Below, piece after piece: positions 30,985 to 40,165 of a stretch of DNA of 64,000 nucleotides. Positions within the stretch are counted from its first letter, which is position 1. Every line of letters begins with the position of its first letter. The position numbers and the translations under genes were made by a program. Origin of the DNA: Rhodococcus ruber NBRC 15591. Its GTDB lineage: Bacteria > Actinomycetota > Actinomycetes > Mycobacteriales > Mycobacteriaceae. The stretch is from contig NZ_BCXE01000014.1 of assembly GCF_001894945.1 (NCBI RefSeq), positions 62,001 through 126,000 of the forward strand. Direction: 5' to 3'. The notes beneath the pieces are model-generated. The model was not told the origin of the DNA. It searched no databases and saw nothing but the letters and a program-made list of their open reading frames with translations.

Positions 30985-31951
30985 TCTGCCCGCCGCGCAG
31001 GGTCCGCTGCTCGTACCCGCGCTGCCCGACCACGATCCGCACGACGTCGTCGAGAGCGCCGTGGTGCGGGGACTGGCCCGGTCGTGGGGGCGGCGCGCCA
31101 CGGTCAAGAAGAGCGAACCGGATCTGGACGAGCTGTTCGATCCGGGCCGGCTGGATTTCCCGGACGAGCTCGTGCCGTTCCACACCCATCCCGCGTACCG
31201 CGCCCTGGACGAGGGGCGCCGGGCCCGGCTGCGGGGCTGGGGCTGGATTGCGTACAACAAGAATGTCATGGACATCGAGCAGTACGTGGTCAACCCCGGT
31301 TTCGCGCTGATCACGACGGACTTCTTCGGGGTCGGGCCGTCGGACACCGTGACCGCGGGGGTGCTGCAGGCGATGGTCGACGAGCAGTACCACACGCTCA
31401 TGCACCTGAACGCGAGCGCGGTGATCCGCCGCCGCCGTGGCTGGCACATGCCCGAGTCGGTGCTGCCGCCGTGCCGGACCGTGCGCGAGCACCGGGCCGC
31501 GGTGGCGGCGGCGCCCGATCCGCGGGGGCAGGCGCTGATCCGGTTGGCATTCACCACCGTCGCCGAGACCTCCATCAGCGCGTTCCTCGCTCTGATGACC
31601 GAGGACGCGGAGCTGCAGCCGGTCAATCGCACGACGGTGGCGCTGCACCGGCGGGACGAACTCAGTCACGCCTCCCTCGCCGCGGAGCTGCTGAAGATGG
31701 TGTTCACCGAGCTCGGGCCCGGCGACCGGGCGCAGCTGCTCGCGGCCCTGGCGGCGGGAATCGAGGCGTTCACCGGCTCGGATCTGGGCACCTGGGCAGC
31801 GATCGTGGACGCGGAGCGCGTTCCGGGTGGGCGGGCGATGCTCGCGGACGTGGCCGCGACACCCCCGCGGCGGGTGGTGCAGGACTGCAGCGCGATCCGC
31901 CGGTTGTGCACCGAACTGGGCGTCGTGGACGAGCTGCCCGTCACCTGGTAG
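30971..31951 (+). CDS. AurF/CmlI-type diiron arylamine N-oxygenase
   Basis: A 326-residue ferritin-like diiron oxygenase of the AurF family, which oxidises aromatic amines to nitro groups through hydroxylamine. All seven ligands expected from AurF are found at nearly the same spacing: E103, E138, H141 (DEQYHTLMH), E199 (VAETSI), H226, E230 and H233 (HRRDELSH). It overlaps papC by 14 bp and ends the operon. Relatives act on p-aminobenzoate (AurF) or on a p-aminophenyl peptide or product (CmlI). Next to papABC the likely substrate is p-aminophenylalanine, its keto acid, or a carrier- or peptide-bound form. Confidence 0.88.
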   Translation: MAEPDLPAAQGPLLVPALPDHDPHDVVESAVVRGLARSWGRRATVKKSEPDLDELFDPGRLDFPDELVPFHTHPAYRALDEGRRARLRGWGWIAYNKNVMDIEQYVVNPGFALITTDFFGVGPSDTVTAGVLQAMVDEQYHTLMHLNASAVIRRRRGWHMPESVLPPCRTVREHRAAVAAAPDPRGQALIRLAFTTVAETSISAFLALMTEDAELQPVNRTTVALHRRDELSHASLAAELLKMVFTELGPGDRAQLLAALAAGIEAFTGSDLGTWAAIVDAERVPGGRAMLADVAATPPRRVVQDCSAIRRLCTELGVVDELPVTW

Positions 31952-32048
31952 AACGATCGAATCCGAACGAACGACACGATCGTTCGAGCGGTGTCCGGTT
32001 CGTGACCCGGCGCCGTTCCTCGAACGTTCGTGCGGGGGTTCGTCCTGG

Positions 32049-32054
32049 TAGTCT
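32049..32054 (+). promoter_or_regulatory. -10 element TAGTCT, leaderless start of coiled-coil gene
   Basis: Six nucleotides before the GTG at 32061, which is therefore preferred over the GTG at 32058. Confidence 0.5.
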
Positions 32055-32060
32055 GCGGTG

Positions 32061-32567
32061 GTGAGCGACGCCTCCTCGGCGCCCGGCACGCCGATCGGGG
32101 CCACCCCCGCGACGGGCGGCCGCCGCAAGCAGTACGCCAACAGCGCCGAACGTGCGCGCGCCTGGCGCGAACGCCAGCGCCGGACCGCCACCCCGTCCCC
32201 ACCCGCAGCGACCTCCGACCCGCCCCGGTCGGCGTCCTCTTCGCCGCCGGAGCGTGCGGGTACCCGCCTCGGCGCCGCCCCGGACCCGCCCCGGGCGGCC
32301 GGCACCGGGGCGGTGGACCTCGAGGCGACCCGGCTGCGCACCGAACGCGACGAGGCGCTGCGCTCGGCTGCCGAGGCCTGGCAGCGGGTGGCCGAACTCG
32401 AGGCCGATCTCGCGATGGTGCGCGCCGAACTGGCCGACGAGCGGGCCACCCAGCTGCGCGAGGCGCGGATCCACATCGCCGAGCTGCGGATGCAGGTGGC
32501 GGAACTGCGGCGCGAACGCGGCCGCCCGGACCGGATCCCGACTGACGAACGTTCGCCGAACGCGTAG
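32061..32567 (+). CDS. Small basic/coiled-coil protein, possibly DNA-binding
   Basis: A 168-residue protein of unknown function. The N-terminal part has a basic patch (GRRKQYANSAERARAWRERQRR region, about residues 19-41), then a Pro/Ser/Ala-rich disordered linker (about 42-82). The C-terminal half is one long charged coiled coil (about 85-158, heptads rich in Glu/Arg/Leu). This basic-plus-coiled-coil layout recalls plasmid KfrA-like or partition-accessory proteins, without a demonstrable relationship. The gene is enclosed by seven CGAACGWWCG palindromes, which may be its own sites. Leaderless GTG start. Confidence 0.65.
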   Translation: MSDASSAPGTPIGATPATGGRRKQYANSAERARAWRERQRRTATPSPPAATSDPPRSASSSPPERAGTRLGAAPDPPRAAGTGAVDLEATRLRTERDEALRSAAEAWQRVAELEADLAMVRAELADERATQLREARIHIAELRMQVAELRRERGRPDRIPTDERSPNA

Positions 32568-32722
32568 GCCCGAGTCCGAACGATCGTTTGGAGGGCTACC
32601 GGGGGTGCGAACGTTCGGATCTCGGGGGTCGGGACTTCCGGCCCTGTCGGGCGCGTCCCGCACGGAGTCGAATGGACACGGACCGACCTTCCGCCGATCC
32701 GTTTCCCAGGAGAGGAGCAGAC

Positions 32723-33148
32723 ATGTCCACTGTGCCAGCGCGCCGTTCCCGTTCGGTGTTCCCGGACCTGTCCGAGTTCTTCGACGCCTTCCCCTTCACC
32801 GGTCTACGTCCCGCTCTCGGCGGCAACCTCATCCGGGTCGAGGACCGTGTCGAGAACGGCCGGTACGTCGTGCGGGCCGAGCTGCCCGGCCTCGACCCGG
32901 AGAAGGACATCGACGTCGCGATCAACGCCGGGCAGCTCGAGATCACGGCCGAACGGACCGAGGAGAAATCCGAGGGGGGACGCTCGGAGTTCCACTACGG
33001 CTCGTTCCGGCGTTCGGTGGCCCTGCCACCGGGTGCGAAGGACGACGACGTCGAGGCGTCCTACGCCAAGGGCATCCTCACCGTCTCGATCGCTCTGGCC
33101 GAGCAGCAGCAGGCCGGGAAGAAGATCGAGGTCAAGAACGCCGAATGA
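32723..33148 (+). CDS. hsp20: Small heat-shock protein, Hsp20/alpha-crystallin family
   Basis: A 141-residue holdase chaperone. The alpha-crystallin domain covers about residues 37-130, with VRAELPGLDPEKDIDV at its start and ASYAKGILTVSI (the conserved G-I-L/V strand) at its end. A short N-terminal arm (FPDLSEFFDAFPF) and a brief C-terminal tail flank it. The ATG follows AGGAGAGGAGCAGAC. A CGAACGTTCG palindrome 106 bp upstream could take part in its control. It converges on ppm1. Confidence 0.95.
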   Translation: MSTVPARRSRSVFPDLSEFFDAFPFTGLRPALGGNLIRVEDRVENGRYVVRAELPGLDPEKDIDVAINAGQLEITAERTEEKSEGGRSEFHYGSFRRSVALPPGAKDDDVEASYAKGILTVSIALAEQQQAGKKIEVKNAE

Positions 33149-33153
33149 GCCCC

Positions 33154-33202
33154 GCCGCCCGGATGGGGGTGACCGGTCCTCGACCGGCCCCCAGCCCGGC
33201 GG
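33154..33202. terminator. Bidirectional terminator between hsp20 and ppm1
   Basis: An imperfect but long GC-rich hairpin lies in the 57-bp gap of the convergent genes. The core is CCGGTC-CTC-GACCGG, with further pairing between the G-rich and C-rich arms. Confidence 0.55.
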
Positions 33203-33205
33203 CGC

Positions 33206-33985
33206 TCAGCGGCGCAGCAGGCCGCGCAGTTTCGTCCACCGGTTGCGCACGCCCCACACGGTGACCTTGATCAGCGCCTCCTGCACGATGCTGCCGCTCA
33301 TCTTCGATTCGCCGATGATCCGCTCGGTGAAGGTGATCGGCACCTCGGCGACCGTGAACCCGGCCTGCACCGCCCGCCAGGCGAGGTCGACCTGGAAGCA
33401 GTAGCCGTGCGAGGCGACCGCGGCGAGATCGAGGTGCTCGAGCACCTCGCGCCGGTAGGCGCGGTAGCCGCCGGTGATGTCGTGGATCCGCACCCCCAGC
33501 GCGAGCCGCGAGTAGATGTTGCCGCCGCGGGAGAGCACCTCCCGATGCCACGGCCAGTTCACCACCGCACCGCCGGGCACGTACCGCGAGCCGAGCACCA
33601 GGTCGGCGCCCGCGTCGATCCTCTCGAGCAGCAGGTGCAGCTGCTCGGGGGCGTGGCTGCCGTCGGCGTCCATCTCCACCAGCACGGTGTAACCGCGCTC
33701 GAGTCCCCACCGGAAACCGGCGATGTACGCGGCCCCGAGACCGTTCTTCTCGGTGCGGTGCATCACGTGGATGCGGTTCTCGCTCGCCGCGGCGAGACGA
33801 TCGGCGACGTCGCCGGTGCCGTCCGGGCTGCCGTCGTCGACGATCAGCACGTGTGTGTGCGGCAGCGCGGCGTGCAACCGGCCGACGATCAGGCCGATGT
33901 TGTCACGTTCGTTGTACGTCGGGATGATCACCAGGGTCCGGGCGCTCGGCGCGCTGTCGTTCCCGGCCGGCGTCGCCGCTGCCAT
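33206..33985 (-). CDS. ppm1: Polyprenol monophosphomannose synthase Ppm1
   Basis: A 259-residue GT2-family glycosyltransferase that moves mannose from GDP-mannose to polyprenyl phosphate, the donor for lipoglycan and protein mannosylation. Seen motifs: [36 protein letters not shown] (DXD), SRYVPGG and the C-terminal [12 protein letters not shown] block. It corresponds to the catalytic domain of M. tuberculosis Ppm1, which there is fused to an Lnt domain. Here it is separate and lies 35 bp downstream of lnt in the same operon. The ATG follows AGGAAGGAC. Confidence 0.95.
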   Translation of the reverse strand: MAAATPAGNDSAPSARTLVIIPTYNERDNIGLIVGRLHAALPHTHVLIVDDGSPDGTGDVADRLAAASENRIHVMHRTEKNGLGAAYIAGFRWGLERGYTVLVEMDADGSHAPEQLHLLLERIDAGADLVLGSRYVPGGAVVNWPWHREVLSRGGNIYSRLALGVRIHDITGGYRAYRREVLEHLDLAAVASHGYCFQVDLAWRAVQAGFTVAEVPITFTERIIGESKMSGSIVQEALIKVTVWGVRNRWTKLRGLLRR

Positions 33986-34020
33986 CGAAGGTCCTTCCTG
34001 TCGCACCGGCCGGCGGCCGG

Positions 34021-35598
34021 TCATCTCGCGGTGCCGGCTGCGGCCGGCACGGTGGTGCTCCGCCCGCGTGTGCGCACCAGCGCCACGCCGACGGCGGCGA
34101 CGGCCCCGACGCAGAGCACGAGCTCCGGGATCGGTCCGAGCCGAGTAGCCAGCGTAGCCGTCGCGCGCAGCGGCACCTGCGCCACCAGTACCTCGGGCAC
34201 GAACAGGGCGCTGCGCGTGGTGACCGTGCCGTCGGCCGCGACCACGGCGCTGACCCCGCTCGTGGCGGCCACCACCACGGCCCGGCCGTGCTCGACGGCC
34301 CGCACCCGGGACATCGCCAGCTGCTGGTAGGTCATCTCCGTGTCGCCGAACGTCGCGTTGTTGGTGGGCACGGCCAGCAGGTGCGCGCCGGCGCGCACCG
34401 AGTCCCGCAGTGCCCGGTCGAACGCCACCTCGTAGCAGGTGGCCACCCCGATCGGGATGCCCGCGGCGTGGACGGTGCCGTCGCCGCTGCCCGGCACGAA
34501 GTGCCCGGCCCGGTCGGCGTAGTCGGAGAACAGCCGGAAGAACGAGCGGTACGGCAGGTACTCGCCGAACGGCTGGATGATGCGCTTGTCGTGCCGCTCC
34601 CCCGGCCCGGTCGCCGGATCCCACACGATCACCGAGTTGGTCGTGGTGCCGTCCCCGTTGACCAGCACGGCACCCACCAGGATCGGGGCGCCGACCGCGG
34701 CCGCCGCGGCGCCGATGTCGGCCGCGGCGTCGCGGTTGCGCAACGGGTCGATATCGGAGGCGTTCTCCGGCCAGATCACCACGTCCGGGCGCGGCGCGGT
34801 GCCGCCCCGGACCCGGTCGGCCAGCTCGAGGGTGCGCGCCACGTGGTTGTTCAGCACGGCCTTGCGCTGGGCGTTGAAGTCCAGACCCAGCCGCGGCACG
34901 CTGCCCTGGATCGCGGCGACCGTCACGGTGCGCTCACCCGCCTCGGGGGCGGGCAGCGCCGGCCAGGTCGCCAGGGCGAGCAGCGGTGCGGCGACGGTCG
35001 TCGCCGCGGCCCGCAGCAGCGGCGACCGCTCCCGGTGCCCGCGGGTGTAGCGCAGCCCGGCCCGCGCGCACGCCCACAGCCCCGTGCCGGTCAGCGCCAC
35101 CGCGAACGACACCAGCGGCGCACCGCCGACCGCGGCGAGAGCGACCAGCGGCCCGTCCGGCTGACCGAACGCGAGCCGGCCCCAGGGGAACCCGCCGAAG
35201 GGCACGCTCGCCCGCAGGTACTCGGTCAGGCTCCAGCCGGCCGCGATCCACACCGGTGCCCCCGGCAGGGCCCGCACCTGCACCGCGACCACGCCGAACA
35301 GGCCGACGAACACCGCCTCGGCGGCGGCGAGCGCCAGCCACGGCACCGGGCCGACGTACTCCCCGACCCACGGCAGCAGCGGCACGAAGAATCCCAGGCC
35401 GGCGAGGTAGCCGTAGCCGAAACCGCCGCGGCGGCGCAGCGTCGGCGCCCCCAGCACCCCGGTGAGCAGGGCGATGCCCAGCGGCGCGAGGAACCACAGC
35501 GGACGCGGCGGGAAACTCGCGAACAACAGCAGCCCCGCCGTGACGGCGGCGACGCTGCGGACCACCACCGGCCGGGCGGCGGCGCGCGAGCCGATCAC
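34021..35598 (-). CDS. lnt: Apolipoprotein N-acyltransferase
   Basis: A 525-residue membrane enzyme that N-acylates the lipobox cysteine of lipoproteins. The N-terminal part (about 1-200) has several membrane spans (for example [16 protein letters not shown] and [17 protein letters not shown]). It is followed by a nitrilase-fold domain with the Glu-Lys-Cys triad in [22 protein letters not shown] and [10 protein letters not shown], and a last C-terminal span. The GTG start overlaps the stop of the amidohydrolase gene (GTGA). Its partner ppm1 follows, as in corynebacteria and M. smegmatis, where Lnt also binds Ppm1. Confidence 0.95.
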   Translation of the reverse strand: MIGSRAAARPVVVRSVAAVTAGLLLFASFPPRPLWFLAPLGIALLTGVLGAPTLRRRGGFGYGYLAGLGFFVPLLPWVGEYVGPVPWLALAAAEAVFVGLFGVVAVQVRALPGAPVWIAAGWSLTEYLRASVPFGGFPWGRLAFGQPDGPLVALAAVGGAPLVSFAVALTGTGLWACARAGLRYTRGHRERSPLLRAAATTVAAPLLALATWPALPAPEAGERTVTVAAIQGSVPRLGLDFNAQRKAVLNNHVARTLELADRVRGGTAPRPDVVIWPENASDIDPLRNRDAAADIGAAAAAVGAPILVGAVLVNGDGTTTNSVIVWDPATGPGERHDKRIIQPFGEYLPYRSFFRLFSDYADRAGHFVPGSGDGTVHAAGIPIGVATCYEVAFDRALRDSVRAGAHLLAVPTNNATFGDTEMTYQQLAMSRVRAVEHGRAVVVAATSGVSAVVAADGTVTTRSALFVPEVLVAQVPLRATATLATRLGPIPELVLCVGAVAAVGVALVRTRGRSTTVPAAAGTAR

Positions 35599-37205
35599 CG
35601 GGCGTACACGACGCGGCCGCGGTGCACGCTGCGCAGCAGCACCGGGTCGGGCGTGCCCGGCTCGAGATCCGGCAGCGGCGCCACCCGCGACCGCGGGTCG
35701 GTGGACCAGCGCTGCACACTGTCCTTCGGCGCGCTGACCACGAGCTCGTCCGCGTCCCAGACCGCGTACGACGCGGGCGCCCCGGGGTCGAGGGTGCCGG
35801 CGATCCCGTCCCGCACCCCGCCGGCGCGCCACGCCCCACGGGTGGCGGCGGCGAACGCGGCGCGGGGGGAGATCCCGCTGCCCGGGGTGCGGTGGTGCAC
35901 GGCGGCGCGCAGCATCGGCCACGGTCGGGCCGCGGTGACCGGCGCGTCCGAGCCGAACGCGAGGGACATGCCGGTCGCGGCGAGCGGCGCGAACGGGTTG
36001 AGGCCGGCGGCGCGGTCGGCGCCGAGGCGGGTGGCGTACAGCCCGCCCGGTCCGCCCCACAGCGCGTCGAAGCTCGGTTGCATGCTGGCGATCACGCCCC
36101 AGCCGCCGAGCCGCTCGCCCTGCGCGGCGGTGACCATCTCGAGGTGTTCGAGCCGGTGTCCGCGGGCCGCGACGGCCGGGCCGCCGAGGTCGGCGACGAC
36201 CGCGGCGAATGCCTGCACCGCGGCGTCGACGGCGGCGTCGCCGATGACGTGGAAGCCGGCCTGGATGCCGGCTTCGGTGCAGGCCCGCAGGTGCGCGGTC
36301 ATCTGTTCGACGGTGAGGTAGGCGGTGCCGCAACAGTCGGGGCGGTCGGTGTACGGCGCGGCGAGCCACGCGGTGTGGGAGCCGAGGGCGCCGTCGACGA
36401 ACAGGTCGCCCCCGAGGGCGTGCCCGCCGGTGGCGGTGAGCAGCGCCCGGGCCTGCTCGGCGGTGGTGACGGCCTCCCCCCAGTAGCCGCGGACCTGCAC
36501 CCCGTGGTCGGTGGCGAGCAGTTCGGCGAAGTCGTCGCGGCCGGCGATGTCCGGGCCGCCGCATTCGTGCACGGCGACGATGCCGTGTGCCGCGTAGTCG
36601 TCGAGGGCGGCGGCGCGGGCCCGGGCGCGTTCGGTGGGGGTGAGCAGGGCGCGGGCGGCGGCGCGGACACCGTGGTGCGCGGCCGCGGTCAGCGGGCGCT
36701 GCGGGTGGTAGCCGTCGAGTCCGGCGAGGTCGGCGGCGGCGCGCAGCGCGGTGGAGGCCGCCGCGGAATGGGCGTCGACGCGGGTGAGGTAGACGGCGCG
36801 GCCGGGGGCGGCGGCGTCGAGGTCGTCGGTGGTGGGGGCGGTGGGGTCCGGCCAGCGGGTCTCGTCCCACCCGTGCCCCCACACGACGGCGCCGGCGTGC
36901 CGGGCGGCATGGTCGCGCACCTGGTGCAGCGCCGCCTCGCGGGACCGCGTGTCGGACAGGTCGAGACCGGTCAGGGCCAGGCCGTGCGCGGTGACGTGCA
37001 CGTGGGTGTCGACGAAGGCGGGTGCGACGAACGCCCCGTCGAGGTCGACGATCTCGGCGTCCGGGTGCAGGGCGCGGCCGGGCCGGTCCTCCCCCACCCA
37101 CACGACCTGCCCGTCGGTGACGGCCATCGAGGTGGCGTCGGGGGCGCTGGCGCTGTAGATGCGGCCGCCGACGAGGAGCTGAGTGTGCGGTGCGGGGGAC
37201 TTCAC
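35595..37205 (-). CDS. YtcJ-like metal-dependent amidohydrolase
   Basis: A 536-residue amidohydrolase-superfamily enzyme (Amidohydro_3 subfamily). Metal-binding landmarks are FVDTHVHV near residue 65, the HVIGDAAVDAA region, RLEHLEMV and FGSDAPV near the C-terminal third. Relatives hydrolyse N-substituted amides, formamides or cyclic amides; the substrate here cannot be read. The start is GTG, 8 nt after a CACACT hexamer that may be a variant -10. It is the first gene of an amidohydrolase-lnt-ppm1 operon. Confidence 0.88.
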   Translation of the reverse strand: MKSPAPHTQLLVGGRIYSASAPDATSMAVTDGQVVWVGEDRPGRALHPDAEIVDLDGAFVAPAFVDTHVHVTAHGLALTGLDLSDTRSREAALHQVRDHAARHAGAVVWGHGWDETRWPDPTAPTTDDLDAAAPGRAVYLTRVDAHSAAASTALRAAADLAGLDGYHPQRPLTAAAHHGVRAAARALLTPTERARARAAALDDYAAHGIVAVHECGGPDIAGRDDFAELLATDHGVQVRGYWGEAVTTAEQARALLTATGGHALGGDLFVDGALGSHTAWLAAPYTDRPDCCGTAYLTVEQMTAHLRACTEAGIQAGFHVIGDAAVDAAVQAFAAVVADLGGPAVAARGHRLEHLEMVTAAQGERLGGWGVIASMQPSFDALWGGPGGLYATRLGADRAAGLNPFAPLAATGMSLAFGSDAPVTAARPWPMLRAAVHHRTPGSGISPRAAFAAATRGAWRAGGVRDGIAGTLDPGAPASYAVWDADELVVSAPKDSVQRWSTDPRSRVAPLPDLEPGTPDPVLLRSVHRGRVVYAR

Positions 37206-37224
37206 GGCTACCCAGTGTGCCCCG

Positions 37225-37749
37225 TTACGGCAGGTGCGGACGGTGCGGGGGGTCGACGATCTCGCCCTCGAGCACGGTCCCGGCTCCGGAGGCGGGGGTG
37301 TCGAGGCGGGCCGGGCCGACCACGGTGTGCTCGACGACCTCGCCGTCGACGATGACGACGCGTTCCCCGCGGAAAGTGCCGCCCCGGGCGGCGGAGGCGG
37401 CGACCCGGCGGGCGGCCAGCGCCCGCACGAGCGGGCGCAGCAGCGCGCGGGTCGGGGGCAGCAGCAGCAGAATTCCCGCGGCGCTGGTCACCGGTCCGGG
37501 TACGAGCACGAGCCCGGCACCGGCGCCGACCAGTGCGCCGTCGGTCAGGGCCCGGTCCGCGCCGGCGGCGCTGCGGACCCGGCCCAGATTCTGCAGGGCA
37601 CGGCGGCCCTGCGCGGCGAGCACCAGGTAACCGAGGACGCTCACCCCGAGGAACACCAGGATCGTCGTGCCGATGCCCAGGGTGGACCCGAGCCACGCCA
37701 GCACCCCGATCTCGACGACGACGTAGGCCAGGAACAGCAGCGCGATCAT
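37225..37749 (-). CDS. fxsA: FxsA-family membrane protein
   Basis: A 174-residue cytoplasmic-membrane protein. Three hydrophobic segments are visible: residues 3-20, about 24-45 (IGTTILVFLGVSVLGYLVL) and about 72-95 (LVGAGAGLVLVPGPVTSAAGILLLLPP). A cytoplasmic tail follows. The QGRRALQNL loop and the PGxxTSAAGxLLLLP block are typical of FxsA, known from E. coli for preventing F-exclusion of phage T7; its normal role is unclear. M. tuberculosis has the same gene (Rv2053c) near ppm1. The start follows GGAAGGAT. Confidence 0.9.
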   Translation of the reverse strand: MIALLFLAYVVVEIGVLAWLGSTLGIGTTILVFLGVSVLGYLVLAAQGRRALQNLGRVRSAAGADRALTDGALVGAGAGLVLVPGPVTSAAGILLLLPPTRALLRPLVRALAARRVAASAARGGTFRGERVVIVDGEVVEHTVVGPARLDTPASGAGTVLEGEIVDPPHRPHLP

Positions 37750-37848
37750 GGGGTGATCCTTCCAGCTGCCGGGAACGGTGCGGCGGTCATATCCGCTCAA
37801 CGAGCGGCGCCGCGGTTTTGCTCCCGGTCGCTGTGATCGAATGGCCGC

Positions 37849-38616
37849 GTGGGTGCAGGCGACTGGGCGGTTCTGATGGTGGCGGCGACCGCCGCCGGGT
37901 GGGTCGACGCCGTCGTCGGTGGGGGCGGGCTGATCCTGTTGCCGGCGCTGTTCGTCGTCGCCCCGCAGCTGACACCGGCGGCCGCGCTGGCGACGAACAA
38001 GCTCACCGCCCTCTGCGGCACCGGCGCGGCGGTGGTGACCTTCGCGCGGCGGATCCGGCTGCAGTGGCCGGTCCTGGCTCCGGCGGCGGTCCTGGCCGCG
38101 GTCGCGGCGGCGGCGGGTGCGGCGACGGTCTCGCGGATCGACAAGGACCTGTTCGTTCCGATGGTGATGGTGGTGCTGGTGGCGGTCGCGGTGTTCGTGA
38201 CGCTGCGGCCGTAGGTCGGCACGACCCTGGCGCACGAACCGCCGACGATGCGGCGCACGGTCCTGGTGGTGCTGACCGCGGCCGCGGTGATCGGCTTCTA
38301 CGACGGCCTGCTCGGCCCGGGCACCGGCACGTTCCTGATCATCACGTTCGCGACGCTGCTCGGCACCGAATTCGTGCGGTCGGCGGCGATGGCGAAGGTG
38401 ATCAACCTCGGGTCCAATGTCGGGGCGCTGGTGTATTTCGCGGCGGCCGGGTACGTGTGGTGGTCGCTGGGGCTGGCACTGGCGGTGTGCAATATCGCGG
38501 GCGCGGTCGTCGGTTCGCGGACCGCGCTGCGCCGCGGCGCGGGGTTCGTGCGGGCGGTGCTGCTGATCGTGGTGCTGGTGATGGTGGTGCGTCTGGGCTG
38601 GCAGCAGTTCGGGTGA
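37849..38616 (+). pseudogene. TSUP (TauE/SafE) family permease split by an amber codon
   Basis: One continuous reading frame of 256 codons interrupted only by TAG at 38212-38214. The first half (121 residues) has GWVDAVVGGGGLILLPAL; the second half, with an ATG at 38248, has GFYDGLLGPGTGTFLIITF. These are the two duplicated signature motifs of an 8-helix TSUP carrier, which exports or imports sulfonates, sulfite or similar anions. The bridging residues VGTTLAHEPP fit the usual central loop. Either this is a nonsense-mutated pseudogene, the halves are made separately, or the base is a sequence error. Confidence 0.85.
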
Positions 38617-38640
38617 GCCGACGCGCCGGGTGCGACCCAG

Positions 38641-38646
38641 TACGGT
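38641..38646 (+). promoter_or_regulatory. -10 element TACGGT, leaderless tldD start
   Basis: Seven nucleotides separate it from the GTG at 38654. Confidence 0.5.
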
Positions 38647-38653
38647 GGTGCCC

Positions 38654-40165
38654 GTGAGCACCGTCGACGCCGACTTCCTCGCCCTGCCGTTGCGGACGCT
38701 CGCGGACGCGGCGCTGTCCGCCGCCCGCGCCGCCGGTGCCTCCCACGCGGATCTGCGGGTGCACCGTCTGCACAGCCAGTCGCTGAGCCTGCGGGACGGC
38801 GCCGTGCAGGCCGCCGTCGACAGCATCGACACCGGGCTGGCCGTGCGGGTGGTGGTCGACGGCACCTGGGGGTTCGCCTCGCACGCCGAGCTGAGCCCGG
38901 CCGTCGCGGCGGCCACGGCGCGGCAGGCGATCGAGGTGGCCCGGACGTTGCGGGCGCTGAACCGGGATCGGGTCGAGCTCGCCGACGAGCCGGTCTACCC
39001 GGACGCGGTGTGGGTCTCGCCGTACGAGATCGACCCGTTCACGGTGCCCACGGCGCACAAGGTGGCGCGGCTGGCGGAGTTCTCCCGGCACCTGCTCGCC
39101 GCCGACGAGGTCGATCATGTGACGGCGCACTGTGGGCAGGTCAAGGAGCAGACGTTCTACGCGGACCTGGCCGGCTCGACGATCACCCAGCAGCGGGTGC
39201 GGGTGGCCCCGCAGCTCGAGGCGACCGCCGTGGACCGGCGCACCGGCGAGTTCGAGACGATGCGCACCCTGGCCCCGCCGGTGGGGCGGGGCTGGGAGTA
39301 TGCGGCCGGCGACGCGCACTGGGACTGGAGTGCGGAGCTGGCGCAGATCCCCGGGTGGCTGGCGGAGAAGGCGTCGGCCCCCAGTGTGCAGGCGGGGCCG
39401 ACGGACCTGGTGATCGACCCCACCAACCTGTGGTTGACGGTGCACGAATCGATCGGGCACGCAACGGAGTACGATCGGGCCATCGGGTACGAGGCGGCCT
39501 ACGCGGGCACCTCGTTCGCCACCCCGGACGGGCTCGGCACGCTGCGCTACGGCACCGACGTGATGCAGGTGACGGCGGACCGCACCGTCGCGCACGGGCT
39601 CGCCAGCGTCGGCTGGGACGACGACGGGGTCGCCGCCCAGTCCTGGGACCTGGTGCGGGACGGGATACTGGTCGGCTACCAGCTCGACCGGGTGTTCGCG
39701 CCGCGGCTGGGGCTGCCGCGTTCGAACGGCTGCTCGTACGCCGACTCGGCGCATCACGTCCCGATCCAGCGGATGGCGAACGTGTCGCTGCAGCCGGACC
39801 CGGTGGCCGACACCACCACCGCCGAGCTCATCGCCCGCGTCGACGACGGGCTCTACGTCGTCGGCGACAAGTCCTGGTCGATCGACATGCAACGCTACAA
39901 CTTCCAGTTCACCGGGCAGCGGTTCTACCGGATCCGCGGGGGCACGATCGCCGGGCAGGTGCGTGATGTGGCATACCAGGCCACCACAACCGACTTCTGG
40001 GGCTCGCTCGAGGCGGTCGGCGGGCCGTCGACGTGGCGACTCGGCGGCGCCGTGAACTGCGGCAAGGCCCAGCCCGGGCAGGTCGCGCCGGTCAGCCACG
40101 GCTGCCCGTCGGCGCTGCTGCGGTCGGTGAACGTCCTCAACACCCGGGCGGAGGGCCGGCGATGA
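38654..40165 (+). CDS. tldD: TldD-like metallopeptidase subunit
   Basis: A 503-residue TldD/PmbA-family protein. The catalytic zinc motif HESIGH is at residues 264-269, followed by the glycine-rich C-terminal region with GDKSWSIDMQRYNFQFTGQ. TldD pairs with TldE in a heterodimer that trims unfolded or modified peptides, for example during microcin or RiPP maturation and CcdA degradation. The GTG start is supported by a -10 at 38641. Its stop overlaps the ATG of the next gene (ATGA), so both subunits are made together. Confidence 0.92.
   Translation: MSTVDADFLALPLRTLADAALSAARAAGASHADLRVHRLHSQSLSLRDGAVQAAVDSIDTGLAVRVVVDGTWGFASHAELSPAVAAATARQAIEVARTLRALNRDRVELADEPVYPDAVWVSPYEIDPFTVPTAHKVARLAEFSRHLLAADEVDHVTAHCGQVKEQTFYADLAGSTITQQRVRVAPQLEATAVDRRTGEFETMRTLAPPVGRGWEYAAGDAHWDWSAELAQIPGWLAEKASAPSVQAGPTDLVIDPTNLWLTVHESIGHATEYDRAIGYEAAYAGTSFATPDGLGTLRYGTDVMQVTADRTVAHGLASVGWDDDGVAAQSWDLVRDGILVGYQLDRVFAPRLGLPRSNGCSYADSAHHVPIQRMANVSLQPDPVADTTTAELIARVDDGLYVVGDKSWSIDMQRYNFQFTGQRFYRIRGGTIAGQVRDVAYQATTTDFWGSLEAVGGPSTWRLGGAVNCGKAQPGQVAPVSHGCPSALLRSVNVLNTRAEGRR

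Larger units (their letters stand above)
31950..32617. repeat. Array of seven CGAACGWWCG-type palindromic sites
   Basis: Sites at 31950-31959 (9/10), 31964-31973 (CGAACGAACG), 31977-31986 (reverse form), 32021-32030 (CGAACGTTCG), 32546-32555 (CGAACGTTCG), 32577-32586 (CGAACGATCG) and 32608-32617 (CGAACGTTCG). Four lie upstream and three at or downstream of the coiled-coil gene. Such flanking suggests binding sites of that gene product or of a regulator. The copy at 32577 extends to an imperfect LexA-like CGAAC-N4-GTTTG. Confidence 0.7.
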
